Assembly: GCA_032117095.1 (NCBI GenBank)
Contig: JAULZZ010000054.1
Location: forward strand, 1 to 40,761
Direction: 5' to 3'
Source of the DNA: REEB470 sp032117095
GTDB taxonomy: Bacteria > Bacillota > Bacilli > Paenibacillales > YIM-B00363
Length of the DNA: 40,761 nucleotides
Part shown: in pieces, positions 24,330 to 32,693 of the stretch
How the letters are laid out: every line of letters begins with the position of its first letter
How positions within the stretch are numbered: position 1 is the first letter of the stretch
Made by a program: the position numbers and the translations under genes
Notes under the pieces: generated by a model
What the model was told of the DNA's origin: nothing
The model's database searches: none
What the model saw: only the letters and a program-made list of their open reading frames with translations

Positions 24330-25730
24330 TTATCTGTCTGCACGTTCTGCCATGGCGTTCGTCGTAACGTGCGTGATGTACCGTGTGTATTTCCACAGCT
24401 GTGCGATCGAGGGGCGGACAATGCGACTGGGCAGACGGCCGTCCTCGTTTTTAGAAGGCTTTGTATTGACTTCCAGCAACCAAATGCGTCCCGTGCAATC
24501 GACGGCAAGATCAATGCCCAGTTCGGCAAGATGTGCTGTTTGTGATGTTGCCGTCGCCTGGGCGATGGCAAGTGCGGCTTTTTGCAATGAACGATACAAT
24601 GTTGTTTTTTTGTCGGGTGGGACGTGCAAGCGCGCAATGAGTGTACGTGCAGGGGACACTGTGCCCCCTTTGGCGACGTTGGACACAAAACGATGGGTAC
24701 CGGATAGACGGCCCACGAGTGACGTAAGCTCCCATGTTCCTTGTGCGCCCCGCTGGACGAGGGCCCGAAAATCTAACGGACGCTGTTGGACGGTCGCCAG
24801 TGTCAACCCTTGTTGGAGAATGTAAGGTTGTTGTCGCAGACGACGTTTGAGCAACGCATATACGTCTGGGAGCGTCCGCAACGTGTGGTCGGGGAGATGG
24901 TCACTGTTTTGCATCAGATAATGTCCATTTTTTAGTTTTGTAATGCGAAAAATCCCTTTGCCTAACGAACCGCGACTCGGCTTCATAAACACTACACGAT
25001 GCGTGCGAAGCATCATTTGGAGGTCACTATACTCACGAAAGCGGACGGTTTGGGGCAAATACGGGTGCATCGCAGGAGATTTGCGTAACGCTGCAAACAC
25101 GGTCGTTTTATCTAAATACGCTTCATTCCAATAGTGCGTGCCATGCACCGCCTTTGCTTTGTGTATCCAGGTGCGTACGAGGGGGGACTGTTCTTGCTTG
25201 CGGGAGGTGAGGCGGTTATGGATTGCATCGGGCAAGGGAAATGTTTTTTGTTGCCAGCGATTTTGCGTGTACGTCCACCCTTCGATCGTCGTGTCATTGC
25301 CTTGGCGTAGTTTTTGTGGTACAAAACAAAAAGCAACACCGCCATAGGTGTGTGCGGCACGGATGACTTCTCGACACCATGCAGTGGACGAAGCGCAGAG
25401 ACGTTGCGGATGGGACGTATGCAACCGGGGGAAGAAAAGACCCAGCAGCGGGCCAAGCACAACGGTGTTGGAGGACGCACGATACGTGATCCATAATACC
25501 GTATGTGGCGGAATGCCTAACGTTTGGGCGAGTGTGGGACTCGCAGAAACTGACGCAGAATTTGCTTTATCTACGAGTGTGATGGCTTGCGTGTGCGAAC
25601 CGAATTTCAACGAAACAGAGGCAGGGGAGCGCAGTCCCCATTGACGCAACAAAGTGCGACCGACATGGAGGTGGGAAGGGGGAGACATTGGCGGAAAATG
25701 CGCCGTCGAAAACGTAACCCGTGGGGACAT
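24330..25730 (-). CDS. YheD-type spore-coat-associated ATP-grasp protein, paralogue 1
   Basis: First gene of the array, 466 residues, with the long YheD-type N-terminus ending in VVLGPLLGLFFPR. ATP-grasp motifs are VFMKPSRGSLGKGIFRI, YILQQGLTLATVQQRPLDF, LVQRGAQGTWELTSLVGRL and DLAVDCTGRIWLLEVNTKPS. The ATG at 25730 has AAAGG about 10 bases upstream. A SigK-type promoter lies about 40 bases before the start, which fits late mother-cell expression and coat deposition. Confidence 0.9.
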   Translation of the reverse strand: MSPRVTFSTAHFPPMSPPSHLHVGRTLLRQWGLRSPASVSLKFGSHTQAITLVDKANSASVSASPTLAQTLGIPPHTVLWITYRASSNTVVLGPLLGLFFPRLHTSHPQRLCASSTAWCREVIRAAHTYGGVAFCFVPQKLRQGNDTTIEGWTYTQNRWQQKTFPLPDAIHNRLTSRKQEQSPLVRTWIHKAKAVHGTHYWNEAYLDKTTVFAALRKSPAMHPYLPQTVRFREYSDLQMMLRTHRVVFMKPSRGSLGKGIFRITKLKNGHYLMQNSDHLPDHTLRTLPDVYALLKRRLRQQPYILQQGLTLATVQQRPLDFRALVQRGAQGTWELTSLVGRLSGTHRFVSNVAKGGTVSPARTLIARLHVPPDKKTTLYRSLQKAALAIAQATATSQTAHLAELGIDLAVDCTGRIWLLEVNTKPSKNEDGRLPSRIVRPSIAQLWKYTRYITHVTTNAMAERADR

Positions 25731-25766
25731 AGGGCATTCAACCTTTCTTCTGTACTCCGCATGGCG

Positions 25767-25795
25767 TAGCATATGCACTTTATGGGAAGACGGTC
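25767..25795 (-). promoter_or_regulatory. SigK-type promoter of the coat ATP-grasp array
   Basis: On the minus strand GACC (25795-25792), a 16-base spacer and CATATGCTA (25775-25767) match the SigK consensus (mACm, 16 bases, CATAnnnTA) at all but the first -35 position. The predicted transcript would begin about 30 bases before the first ATG. SigK is the late mother-cell factor that drives coat genes. Confidence 0.6.
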
Positions 25796-25921
25796 ACGCA
25801 GCGCACAGGGCAGAGATCAAAAAAAGTGTAGGATACGTGGGAGCACACTCGCTACTGATGGGGGATGGCACAAGCGGTGCATCGTAACATTTGCTTGCAT
25901 AAAAAAAGGGGGCGGTTATAG

Positions 25922-26857
25922 ATGAAACTGGTCTTAGCAGGGGGGAGCGGGCAGGTAGGGAACATGATTCGTCGATATGGCGCACGACAAGGCTGGGAAA
26001 TCGTTACTTTGACGCGTCATGTGCGTGGGGAAAATGAAATGTATTGGGACGGTCAAACGATCGGTGCGTGGGCTGCGCACATCGATGGCGCAGATGTCGT
26101 CATAAATTTGGCAGGACGAAGTGTAAACTGCCGGTATACGCGGGAAAATCGCCGCCAAATGATGGAGAGTCGTATTGTGAGTACATCATTGCTTGGGGAG
26201 GTGATGCACCAATGCACGCGCGTTCCTGCATTGTGGTTGCAATCGAGTACAGCGACGATTTATGACCATGCGCTCGAACGCGCGAATGACGAGCATACGG
26301 GGATGATTTGCTCACGGCATGCGGGTAAACTACAACGTTGGGATTATAGTGTGCAGATCGCGGAAGCGTGGGAAAAGGCAGCCGTGGCAAGTTGTCCTCC
26401 CCGAACGCGCCTCGTATGTCTGCGTACAGCGATGGTGATGAGTCCAGATACAGGAGGCGTCTTCCATACGCTTTTGACACTTTGTCGGCGGTTTTTAGGT
26501 GGGGCATCGGGGAGCGGGAAACAATACGTGTCGTGGATCCATGAAACTGATTTTGTGCGTGCGATTCATTTTTTAATAGAAAATGGAGACTTGCAAGGGC
26601 CGGTGAACATCTGCTCACCGTACCCACTAAAAAACACGGATTTTATGAGAGAAATACGCAAAGCCATCGGGGTGCCATGGGGGTTGCCTGCTGCGCCATG
26701 GATGTTGGAAATCGGTGCTTTTTTGATGCGCACAGAAACAGAATTGTTGTTGAAAAGTAGGTGCGTTGTGCCTGCACGGTTGCAAGCGAGTGGATTTTCC
26801 TTTTCCTATGCGCAATGGGCGGATGCCGTGCGCGAGCTCGTTTCACGCAACAGATAA
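25922..26857 (+). CDS. TIGR01777-family NAD(P)-dependent epimerase-like protein
   Basis: An extended short-chain dehydrogenase of the SDR39U1/YfcH type. The Rossmann motif AGGSGQVG is at residues 6-13, followed by VINLAGRSVNCRYT, SSTATIYDHALERANDE, LRTAMVMSPDTGG and GSGKQYVSWIHETDFVRAI. The C-terminal ~50 residues form the DUF1731-type tail. Length of 311 is normal. The catalytic tyrosine expected after SSTATIY is present, but the substrate of this family is not established. It has AGGGGGCGG just upstream of the ATG and is transcribed divergently from the coat array. Confidence 0.88.
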   Translation: MKLVLAGGSGQVGNMIRRYGARQGWEIVTLTRHVRGENEMYWDGQTIGAWAAHIDGADVVINLAGRSVNCRYTRENRRQMMESRIVSTSLLGEVMHQCTRVPALWLQSSTATIYDHALERANDEHTGMICSRHAGKLQRWDYSVQIAEAWEKAAVASCPPRTRLVCLRTAMVMSPDTGGVFHTLLTLCRRFLGGASGSGKQYVSWIHETDFVRAIHFLIENGDLQGPVNICSPYPLKNTDFMREIRKAIGVPWGLPAAPWMLEIGAFLMRTETELLLKSRCVVPARLQASGFSFSYAQWADAVRELVSRNR

Positions 26858-26981
26858 AACTGCAAGTATGGTGTGGGGGAACTGAGATGGGGCCATTTGT
26901 CTTGCTATCCGCTGTTTTTCTTCACGACGGGGAGGCGCATAAGAAATGCGCTTTTTTTGTGGCGCAGGATAGGTGCACCTC

Positions 26982-27186
26982 ATACGAAACACGATTTGAA
27001 CACAGCGATATTACTGTTTAAAAAACCCTTTTTTTCTCATAAAAGCGGGCCTCTATGGCGCCGCTATAAACCAATTTGTAAAAAATCACCTTGCCGTAAA
27101 AAAACGATTTTTTGCGCATGTTTATGCGTGTGATGGATTTTAGAGAGGTGTTTTCTGCATAGATGTTTTTAAACCGTGTTTCGTAT
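26982..27186. repeat. 205-bp terminal-inverted-repeat element carrying a family A unit
   Basis: The left end ATACGAAACACGATTTGAA (26982-27000) is inverted at the right end (TTTAAACCGTGTTTCGTAT, 27168-27186). The interior contains a full family A repeat. Apart from that insert it aligns with the 100-bp element at 34231-34330. No ORF of note is inside, as expected of a miniature inverted-repeat element. Confidence 0.68.
27048..27150. repeat. Family A structured repeat, copy 4 (nested)
   Basis: The core AAAAATCACCTTGCCGTAAA and TTTTTTGCGCATGTTTATGC are nearly identical to copy 3. The left arm has an extra GGCGCCGCTAT relative to the others. It lies inside the 205-bp element at 26982-27186. The rest of 26858-27414 holds only the promoter of the next gene. 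Confidence 0.75.
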
Positions 27187-27324
27187 CATCAGGATGATTT
27201 CGTGCGTGCAATGCATCGTGATTGGAGGTGTTCATTGGACATCGAAGTGTGGATCCCCGTGTACAGAGGAAAACGAATCCACAGTACCTGAGAAGGCAGA
27301 CATGCGTAGCAATTCTCTTCTTAT

Positions 27325-27353
27325 TTGACAACGTATTTTTAATGGGTTATCAT
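27325..27353 (+). promoter_or_regulatory. SigA-type promoter of the secreted protein gene
   Basis: TTGACA (27325-27330), a 17-base spacer and TATCAT (27348-27353) lie about 60 bases before the ATG at 27415. Confidence 0.6.
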
Positions 27354-27414
27354 CATGATGCGGTGCAAAGATGTGTGCATCCGCTCATTTTATATACGGA
27401 AAGGGACGGGGACG

Positions 27415-28746
27415 ATGCGATCGCTACACACGCGTACACAGTTACAACAGACACAGTTCACAAAAACAAAAAAGTACGGCTTAAGGGTTATGGTTGGACT
27501 GCTCATCTCGGCACTTGTCGTTGGGACGGGGCAGATGACCGCACAACCGACGCATGCATTGGCACCCGTAGTATTGGCTCCAGTTATTACCGCAAAGGAA
27601 GTTTTGACAGTGGGGGCATTTCTCTTGTATGCCAGTTTGAAGCACCAGCAGCACGAGACAGCGCGTAAGAAGTTGGAAGCACAGTGCGAGAAGCCTGTGA
27701 ACAATAAGAGGACTCTTTGTCAGCCTTTGAAAGACAACACAAAACCAATTCCACTCGCGGATATTCAAAAGTGGATAACGGAAAAATGCAAGAAAGATTT
27801 CACATGCATTCAAAAGCTAGTCCAAGGTATTGAAATTTCATTCAAATCCTTCACAAAAATGCCCATTCAACTGGGACCAACGCTATGTACACACTCCAAT
27901 TTTACTTTGTTAGCAGAAACGTTGGAACAATATTGCAAAAAAGGCGGATTTCTTCCGTCGAAATTAGGCAAACCAAAACCAGGTGGAACAAGTGGAATAG
28001 GTGGGAAAACTCGCGTTTCTTCGAGTGCGCCCCTTCCGAGCACAGGCGGAAGGGGAAAAACCCCCACAGAAAACAAATACCTAGGGACAGACAGCGCGTT
28101 AGGCAAGATAGTAAAAAATGCGCTTAAAAGTGCAGAAAAAAGCTTGAAACTAAAAATTCGAGATTATAGAAGATTATTAGATAATTACAGCAATTATAAC
28201 GAAATTTATAAAAAAAGATATCCATATTCATATTTTCAAAAAAATTTAGAAACAGCAGAGGGGAATTTGAAATTTATAAAAGAAATTCGGGAAAAATTCG
28301 TGTTACTTCAGGACCGAACGAAAGTATTAAAAAGTTCGACCATCAAGGATGATTTTGGAACTATTCAAAATCAAAATGATGCTATTCAAAGAGAACTGGG
28401 AGAATTAAAAAAAGAATATGAAGAATATAAATCAAAAAAATCAGTATATCCGCTAGGAATAGAAAGCGAACTTGGCAAAAAATTAACGCTTGAAATACAA
28501 GAAAATATTGAGTTATTAAAAAAAAGTGATCAACAAAATAAAAAACTCATATGGGAGTTAGAACAGCTCCTAGACGAGATCTTAGATCTTCAAGACCCGC
28601 TAGAGGATGAAATTAGTCGAATGCAGCTCATCCCTAAAGAAAAAAAAGAGGCTCTAATGAAAAAGATGCAAAAAATTCACGAAGAAATTCAAGAAAAATT
28701 AAAAGAAATAGATGCCAAGTATCGAAATTTATTGCGGCGAAAATAG
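27415..28746 (+). CDS. Secreted protein of unknown function, apparent chimera with an AT-rich helical C-terminus
   Basis: I do not recognise the family. The product has 443 residues. Residues 1-50 form a signal peptide: a basic start, a hydrophobic core (VMVGLLISALVVG) and a likely cleavage after THALA. A second hydrophobic stretch follows (about 63-76). Residues 80-180 are lysine-rich with six cysteines (91, 102, 125, 131, 158, 174). A Gly/Pro/Ser/Thr linker spans 184-219. Residues 225-443 are Lys/Glu-rich and strongly helical, probably coiled coil. Base composition shifts to markedly AT-rich at about 28090, where the helical part begins, suggesting fusion or replacement of the 3' end. The ATG has an AAGGGACGGGG Shine-Dalgarno. 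Confidence 0.7.
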   Translation: MRSLHTRTQLQQTQFTKTKKYGLRVMVGLLISALVVGTGQMTAQPTHALAPVVLAPVITAKEVLTVGAFLLYASLKHQQHETARKKLEAQCEKPVNNKRTLCQPLKDNTKPIPLADIQKWITEKCKKDFTCIQKLVQGIEISFKSFTKMPIQLGPTLCTHSNFTLLAETLEQYCKKGGFLPSKLGKPKPGGTSGIGGKTRVSSSAPLPSTGGRGKTPTENKYLGTDSALGKIVKNALKSAEKSLKLKIRDYRRLLDNYSNYNEIYKKRYPYSYFQKNLETAEGNLKFIKEIREKFVLLQDRTKVLKSSTIKDDFGTIQNQNDAIQRELGELKKEYEEYKSKKSVYPLGIESELGKKLTLEIQENIELLKKSDQQNKKLIWELEQLLDEILDLQDPLEDEISRMQLIPKEKKEALMKKMQKIHEEIQEKLKEIDAKYRNLLRRK

Positions 28747-28776
28747 AAGAAAAATATGTATATTGCACGTCAAAAC

Positions 28777-28809
28777 GCGTAGGTGGGAGCTTAGATGCCC
28801 CTCCTACGC
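28777..28809 (-). terminator. Hairpin between convergent genes, probable ndk terminator
   Basis: GCGTAGGTGGG (28777-28787) pairs with CCCCTCCTACGC (28798-28809) with one mismatch. Read on the minus strand it is followed by GTTTTG, a short T-run, 65 bases after the ndk stop. It may also slow transcription from the other side. Confidence 0.5.
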
Positions 28810-28874
28810 AATGATGTGTTTTCCGTGGAAAACGTTCGCGCAAGTGGTCGAATGGACGAGGTAGTCTGCTTGTC

Positions 28875-29318
28875 CTACATCCAAGGTGCGATGGTACGTG
28901 TGTATTCGACACACTCATGCGGTTCAAAAAACAAGTCGATCTCTCGTTGTGCACTTTCGGGGCTGTCTGCCCCGTGAACGACATTCATCCGTGTGCGGGC
29001 CGCAAAATCCCCGCGGATCGTGCCTGCACTCGCTTCGAGCAATGCCGTTTTTCCGATCAGCGCACGTGCTACAGCGATGGCTTCGTTCCCTTGCCATACC
29101 ATGGCCAATACGGGACCCGATGTGACCATGGCAACAAGCTCCTCAAAAAATGGTTTTTCTCGGTGTTCCCGATAATGTTGCGCAGCTTGTTCTTCGTTTA
29201 TCCACATAAACTTTGCGGCGACAAGTTGCAATCCTTTGCGCTCAAAACGTGTGACGATTTCTCCGATGAGTCCGCGCTGTACGCCATCGGGTTTGACCAT
29301 CAGAAATGTGCGTTGCAT
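28875..29318 (-). CDS. ndk: Nucleoside diphosphate kinase
   Basis: Transfers the gamma phosphate from ATP to nucleoside diphosphates through a phospho-histidine. MQRTFLMVKPDGVQRGLIGE opens the protein and the active histidine is His115 in NVVHGADS. Length of 148 residues is typical. The ATG at 29318 has AGGAGG 9 bases upstream; the longer frame is not conserved. It is transcribed away from aroC, whereas Bacillus subtilis has ndk co-directional upstream of the aro genes, so this segment appears inverted. An extended -10 (TGGTATAAT) lies at 29450-29455. Confidence 0.95.
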   Translation of the reverse strand: MQRTFLMVKPDGVQRGLIGEIVTRFERKGLQLVAAKFMWINEEQAAQHYREHREKPFFEELVAMVTSGPVLAMVWQGNEAIAVARALIGKTALLEASAGTIRGDFAARTRMNVVHGADSPESAQREIDLFFEPHECVEYTRTIAPWM

Positions 29319-29449
29319 GGCATCTCTCCTCCTGATTAATCGGATGGTCGTGCAAGAAGTTTCGTTTTTCATCTCTGTGATATTTGGGGAAAACAGGGAA
29401 TTTTGATCATAAGAGTTGGGACTTTTCGCATTGTATCACATGTAAACGC

Positions 29450-29455
29450 ATTATA
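29450..29455 (-). promoter_or_regulatory. Extended -10 element, candidate ndk promoter
   Basis: The minus strand reads TGGTATAAT with no convincing -35. It lies about 130 bases before the ndk start. Confidence 0.4.
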
Positions 29456-29526
29456 CCATGTCAGCAAAGACGGGGTTCATGAAGGAGAAAGCATGGTTCC
29501 TGCATCCGTGTATGCGGTGAGGTCAC

Positions 29527-29648
29527 GCATCACGATTTTAATCCAGTTCCCCCCGTGGAAAAGCGACGCCTCTTTGTATCGGTTAAAACACTTTTGCTTT
29601 CCCCCCGCAAAGGCAGCGCACTGTGTATATGTTTTCAATAGGTGATGC
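29527..29648. repeat. 122-bp terminal-inverted-repeat element
   Basis: GCATCACGATTTTAA at the left is inverted at the right as TTTTCAATAGGTGATGC. The interior (CTTTCCCCCCGCAAAGG, TGTATATGTTTTCAATA) aligns with the element at 34343-34467. No other feature besides promoters is visible in the 29319-29864 gap. Confidence 0.62.
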
Positions 29649-29800
29649 GCATGACATCCCAATTTCGCGGGATCGAAAAAGCAACGAAAAATGGAGGTGG
29701 TTTGGTGCATTGCGACGTAGCATGCCCCATTGCCTCCGTGCGCATGGAAGCAAGTACCCACAAAGACAAAAATAGAGCAGACGCCAAGACGACCGTGTTG

Positions 29801-29829
29801 TTGTATATGGCGTATTGATGTTTTATAAT
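29801..29829 (+). promoter_or_regulatory. Candidate promoter of aroC-aroB-aroH
   Basis: TTGTAT (29801-29806), a 17-base spacer and a perfect TATAAT (29824-29829) lie 35 bases before the aroC start. Confidence 0.55.
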
Positions 29830-29864
29830 AAAAGGCATTGTGAGTGGAGAGAGGAAGGATTGTT

Positions 29865-31034
29865 GTGAGATTTTTGACGGCAGGAGAGACACACGGCCCG
29901 CAGTTGACTGCGATCATCGAAGGAGTGCCGAGTAATGTCGTTTTAGATATTGATGCAGTGAATGCGCAATTGGCGCGGCGCCAAAAAGGATACGGTCGAG
30001 GCAAACGCATGCAAATCGAACGTGATGTCGTCGAGATCGTAGGGGGAGTGCGTCACGGCAAGACGACGGGCGCCCCGATTGCACTCGTTGTCCATAACCG
30101 CGATTGGAAAAATTGGTCTGCGATTATGGGCGCTTCGCCAGTCGAAGAAACACACGAGACGAAGCGCAGAGTGCATCGTCCGCGTCCAGGGCATGCCGAT
30201 TTAAGCGGGGGGATAAAGTACAATCAGCGTGACTTGCGTAATGTGTTAGAACGTTCTAGTGCACGGGAAACGACCGTGCGGGTGGCAGTGGGGGCAATTG
30301 CCCGCCAATTGCTCGCCGTGTTCGGGGTAGAGCTTGTCGGCTATGTCAAGCAAATTGCCGAAGTCGTCGTCTCTGACGCTTCTCTACAACTCCCTTTGCA
30401 GACGATGCGCGAAGTGACGGAACAGTCTCCCGTGCGCGTGGCCGATGCAGAGGCGCAACAACGCATGGTCGCCCGCATTGACACGGCAAAGTCCGAAGGA
30501 GACACACTAGGGGGCGTCGTCGAGACGGTCGTCACGGGGTTGCCGATCGGGCTCGGTTCACACGTACAGTGGGATCGCAAGCTCGACGGACGAATCGCCC
30601 AAGCGGTCGTATCGATCCAAGCATTCAAAGGCGTGGAGTTTGGCTTGGGCTTTGCGACAGCGATGCAACCGGGTTCACGCGTGCATGACCCCATTTACTT
30701 TGACGAAGCACAAGGGTTTCATCGCTTGACGAATCGCTCTGGCGGGTTTGAAGGGGGAATGACGACGGGCGCACCGTTGGTCGTGCGCGGGGTGATGAAG
30801 CCGATTTCTACGTTGTACAAACCGCTCGCGAGTGTAGACATCGACACGAAGGAAGCCTACACCGCCCAAGTGGAGCGTTCCGATACGTGTGCCGTTCCGG
30901 CAGCGAGTGTGATCATGGAAAACGTCATTGCATGGGAAGTCGCCGTGGCGTGGATCGAGAAATTTGGGGGCGACTCGCTCGAAGAAATGCAACGCAATGT
31001 CGAGGCGTATTATGCCCAGGTGCAGACGTACTAA
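29865..31034 (+). CDS. aroC: Chorismate synthase
   Basis: The final enzyme of the shikimate pathway, using reduced FMN to convert EPSP to chorismate. The family signatures are visible: FLTAGETHGPQLTAIIEGVP at the start, RPGHADLSGGIKY, RSSARETTVRVAVGA and NRSGGFEGGMTTG. The GTG at 29865 is chosen because AGGAAGGA lies 5 bases upstream and gives 389 residues, the normal length; an upstream GTG at 29844 would add seven residues ahead of the conserved start. aroB follows after about 49 bases. Confidence 0.95.
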   Translation: MRFLTAGETHGPQLTAIIEGVPSNVVLDIDAVNAQLARRQKGYGRGKRMQIERDVVEIVGGVRHGKTTGAPIALVVHNRDWKNWSAIMGASPVEETHETKRRVHRPRPGHADLSGGIKYNQRDLRNVLERSSARETTVRVAVGAIARQLLAVFGVELVGYVKQIAEVVVSDASLQLPLQTMREVTEQSPVRVADAEAQQRMVARIDTAKSEGDTLGGVVETVVTGLPIGLGSHVQWDRKLDGRIAQAVVSIQAFKGVEFGLGFATAMQPGSRVHDPIYFDEAQGFHRLTNRSGGFEGGMTTGAPLVVRGVMKPISTLYKPLASVDIDTKEAYTAQVERSDTCAVPAASVIMENVIAWEVAVAWIEKFGGDSLEEMQRNVEAYYAQVQTY

Positions 31035-31083
31035 TACAGCCGTATCTTCACGTGGCAGTCGTCTACGGAGAGGAAGAGATCCG

Positions 31084-32235
31084 ATGATGAGCAAGGAACA
31101 AGCCAACCAATCCTCCAAAGTAAAAACGTTGCATGTCGAGGCGACACAAGGCGCATATCCCGTATGGATCGGGACGGATGTGATCCAACAGCTTGTCCCC
31201 GCATTGCGGGAGCACATCCCCTCAGTAGGGCAGTCGCCCCTGTTTATGATTACCGATGAGACAGTCGGTGTGTTGTATGCCCCGACGGTGCAGCGTATGC
31301 TCACGGAGGCGGGTTACCGTGTGGTGATGCAATGTGTACCCGCAACCGAACAATCCAAACAATTTGAGACGTTACATGCGCTCGTAACGACTGCCCTGCA
31401 AGCAGGGGTCGATCGACACAGTGCTGTAATCGCCCTTGGTGGGGGGGTTGTTGGCGATTTGGCGGGGTTCTTTGCGGCGACGTACATGCGGGGCATCCCC
31501 TTCGTACAAGTGCCGACGACGATACTCGCGCACGATTCGAGTGTCGGGGGGAAAGTAGGAATCAATCATCCGCTCGCCAAAAACACGATCGGTGCCTTTT
31601 ATCCGCCCCGCTTTGTACTGTACGATACGTTGTTCTTACAAACGTTGCCACCACGAGAAGTGGCGAGTGGCTTGGCAGAAGTGATCAAACACGGGCTCAT
31701 CCGCGATGCTTCTTTTGTAACATGGTGTCTTGCCCACATGGCAGCACTGCGTTCCTTAGATCCCATAAAATTGACACATGCTTTATATACGGGATGTACG
31801 ATTAAGGCGTCGATCGTCAGTGCAGACGAACACGAACACGGCATCCGTGCACACTTAAATTTAGGGCACACGATCGGGCATGCCATCGAAGCCGTCGCTA
31901 CATATGGGACATGGACGCACGGAGAAGCGATCGCCGTCGGGATGTGTGGCAGTGCGATGCTCGCCGAGCACCTTGGGATCGCCCCGCTGTCTGCCCACGT
32001 GTACGATCAGACCGTCGCCGTACTGCGTGCCGCAGGGTTGCCGACGACACTGCCAGCTACGGTACCCCTCGTCCCCGTGCTTGAAGCGATGAAACGGGAC
32101 AAAAAGTTTTGTGGCGGCCACATGGTGTTTGTGTTGCCCGAAGCGATGGGCGCTGTCAAAATCGTCTCGGACGTCCCCGAAGAAGCCGTACACCTGATTT
32201 TACAACGCCTACAAAAAGAGGGAGACCCAAAATGA
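31084..32235 (+). CDS. aroB: 3-dehydroquinate synthase
   Basis: Second shikimate-pathway step: NAD- and Zn/Co-dependent cyclisation of DAHP. Motifs are ALGGGVVGDLAGFFAATYMRG split around the NAD site, the PTTILAHDSSVGGKVGINH loop, EVIKHGLI and LNLGHTIGHAIEA with the metal histidine, and WTHGEAIAVGM. Length is 383 residues. The ATG at 31084 has GGAAGAG upstream; the longer open frame overlaps aroC and is not conserved. Its stop overlaps the aroH start (ATGA). Confidence 0.95.
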   Translation: MMSKEQANQSSKVKTLHVEATQGAYPVWIGTDVIQQLVPALREHIPSVGQSPLFMITDETVGVLYAPTVQRMLTEAGYRVVMQCVPATEQSKQFETLHALVTTALQAGVDRHSAVIALGGGVVGDLAGFFAATYMRGIPFVQVPTTILAHDSSVGGKVGINHPLAKNTIGAFYPPRFVLYDTLFLQTLPPREVASGLAEVIKHGLIRDASFVTWCLAHMAALRSLDPIKLTHALYTGCTIKASIVSADEHEHGIRAHLNLGHTIGHAIEAVATYGTWTHGEAIAVGMCGSAMLAEHLGIAPLSAHVYDQTVAVLRAAGLPTTLPATVPLVPVLEAMKRDKKFCGGHMVFVLPEAMGAVKIVSDVPEEAVHLILQRLQKEGDPK

Positions 32236-32633
32236 TATCGAGAGGCATTCGCGGGGCAACGACTGTCACCCAAAACGACGAAAAGGAAATCCTAGAAGTC
32301 ACACGCGAACTCGTGGACGAAGTCTGTCGCGCCAACGCAGTACATCCAGAACAGGTGACATGCATGTGGATTACGGTGACGCACGACATCAACGCCACCT
32401 TTCCAGCGAGTGCCGTAAGGGCCAATGACGGGTGGAACAACGTCGCCATCCTTTGTGCCCAAGAAATCCCTGTCCCAGGGGCATTGCCCCTTTGTATACG
32501 CCTGATGGTGCTCGTCAACACCCAACGTACCCAAGCGGAGATGGTGCATGTGTACTTGCGTGGGGCCGTCGTGTTGCGTCCGGATTGGAGTCACCGTGGT
32601 TCCTTGCTTGCCGAGAGGGATACGATCGTTTGA
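32232..32633 (+). CDS. aroH: Chorismate mutase, AroH type
   Basis: Monofunctional trimeric chorismate mutase, which converts chorismate to prephenate for Phe and Tyr synthesis. MISRGIRGATTVTQNDEKEI at the start (Arg7 region), TVTHDINATFPA and VPGALPLCIRLMV with the active-site Arg are typical. Length is 133 residues. It is translationally coupled to aroB through a 4-base overlap, and the aroC-aroB-aroH order is that of Bacillus. The usual downstream trp genes are absent; hisS follows instead. Confidence 0.94.
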   Translation: MISRGIRGATTVTQNDEKEILEVTRELVDEVCRANAVHPEQVTCMWITVTHDINATFPASAVRANDGWNNVAILCAQEIPVPGALPLCIRLMVLVNTQRTQAEMVHVYLRGAVVLRPDWSHRGSLLAERDTIV

Positions 32634-32693
32634 CGTTTTTTTGGATGAGACGTTCATTAAACAAGGAATTAAAGAAGGAGTGCACAACGATTC

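Noticed and set aside
26887..27021. Small ORF (44 codons) with GGGGGA upstream after the epimerase gene
   Set aside because: It runs into the terminal-inverted-repeat element and has no recognisable product; at most a gene remnant.
29493..29645. 50-codon ORF with GAAGGAGA Shine-Dalgarno between ndk and aroC
   Set aside because: Most of it lies inside the 122-bp repeat and the product shows no family; could be a truncated gene, but not supportable.
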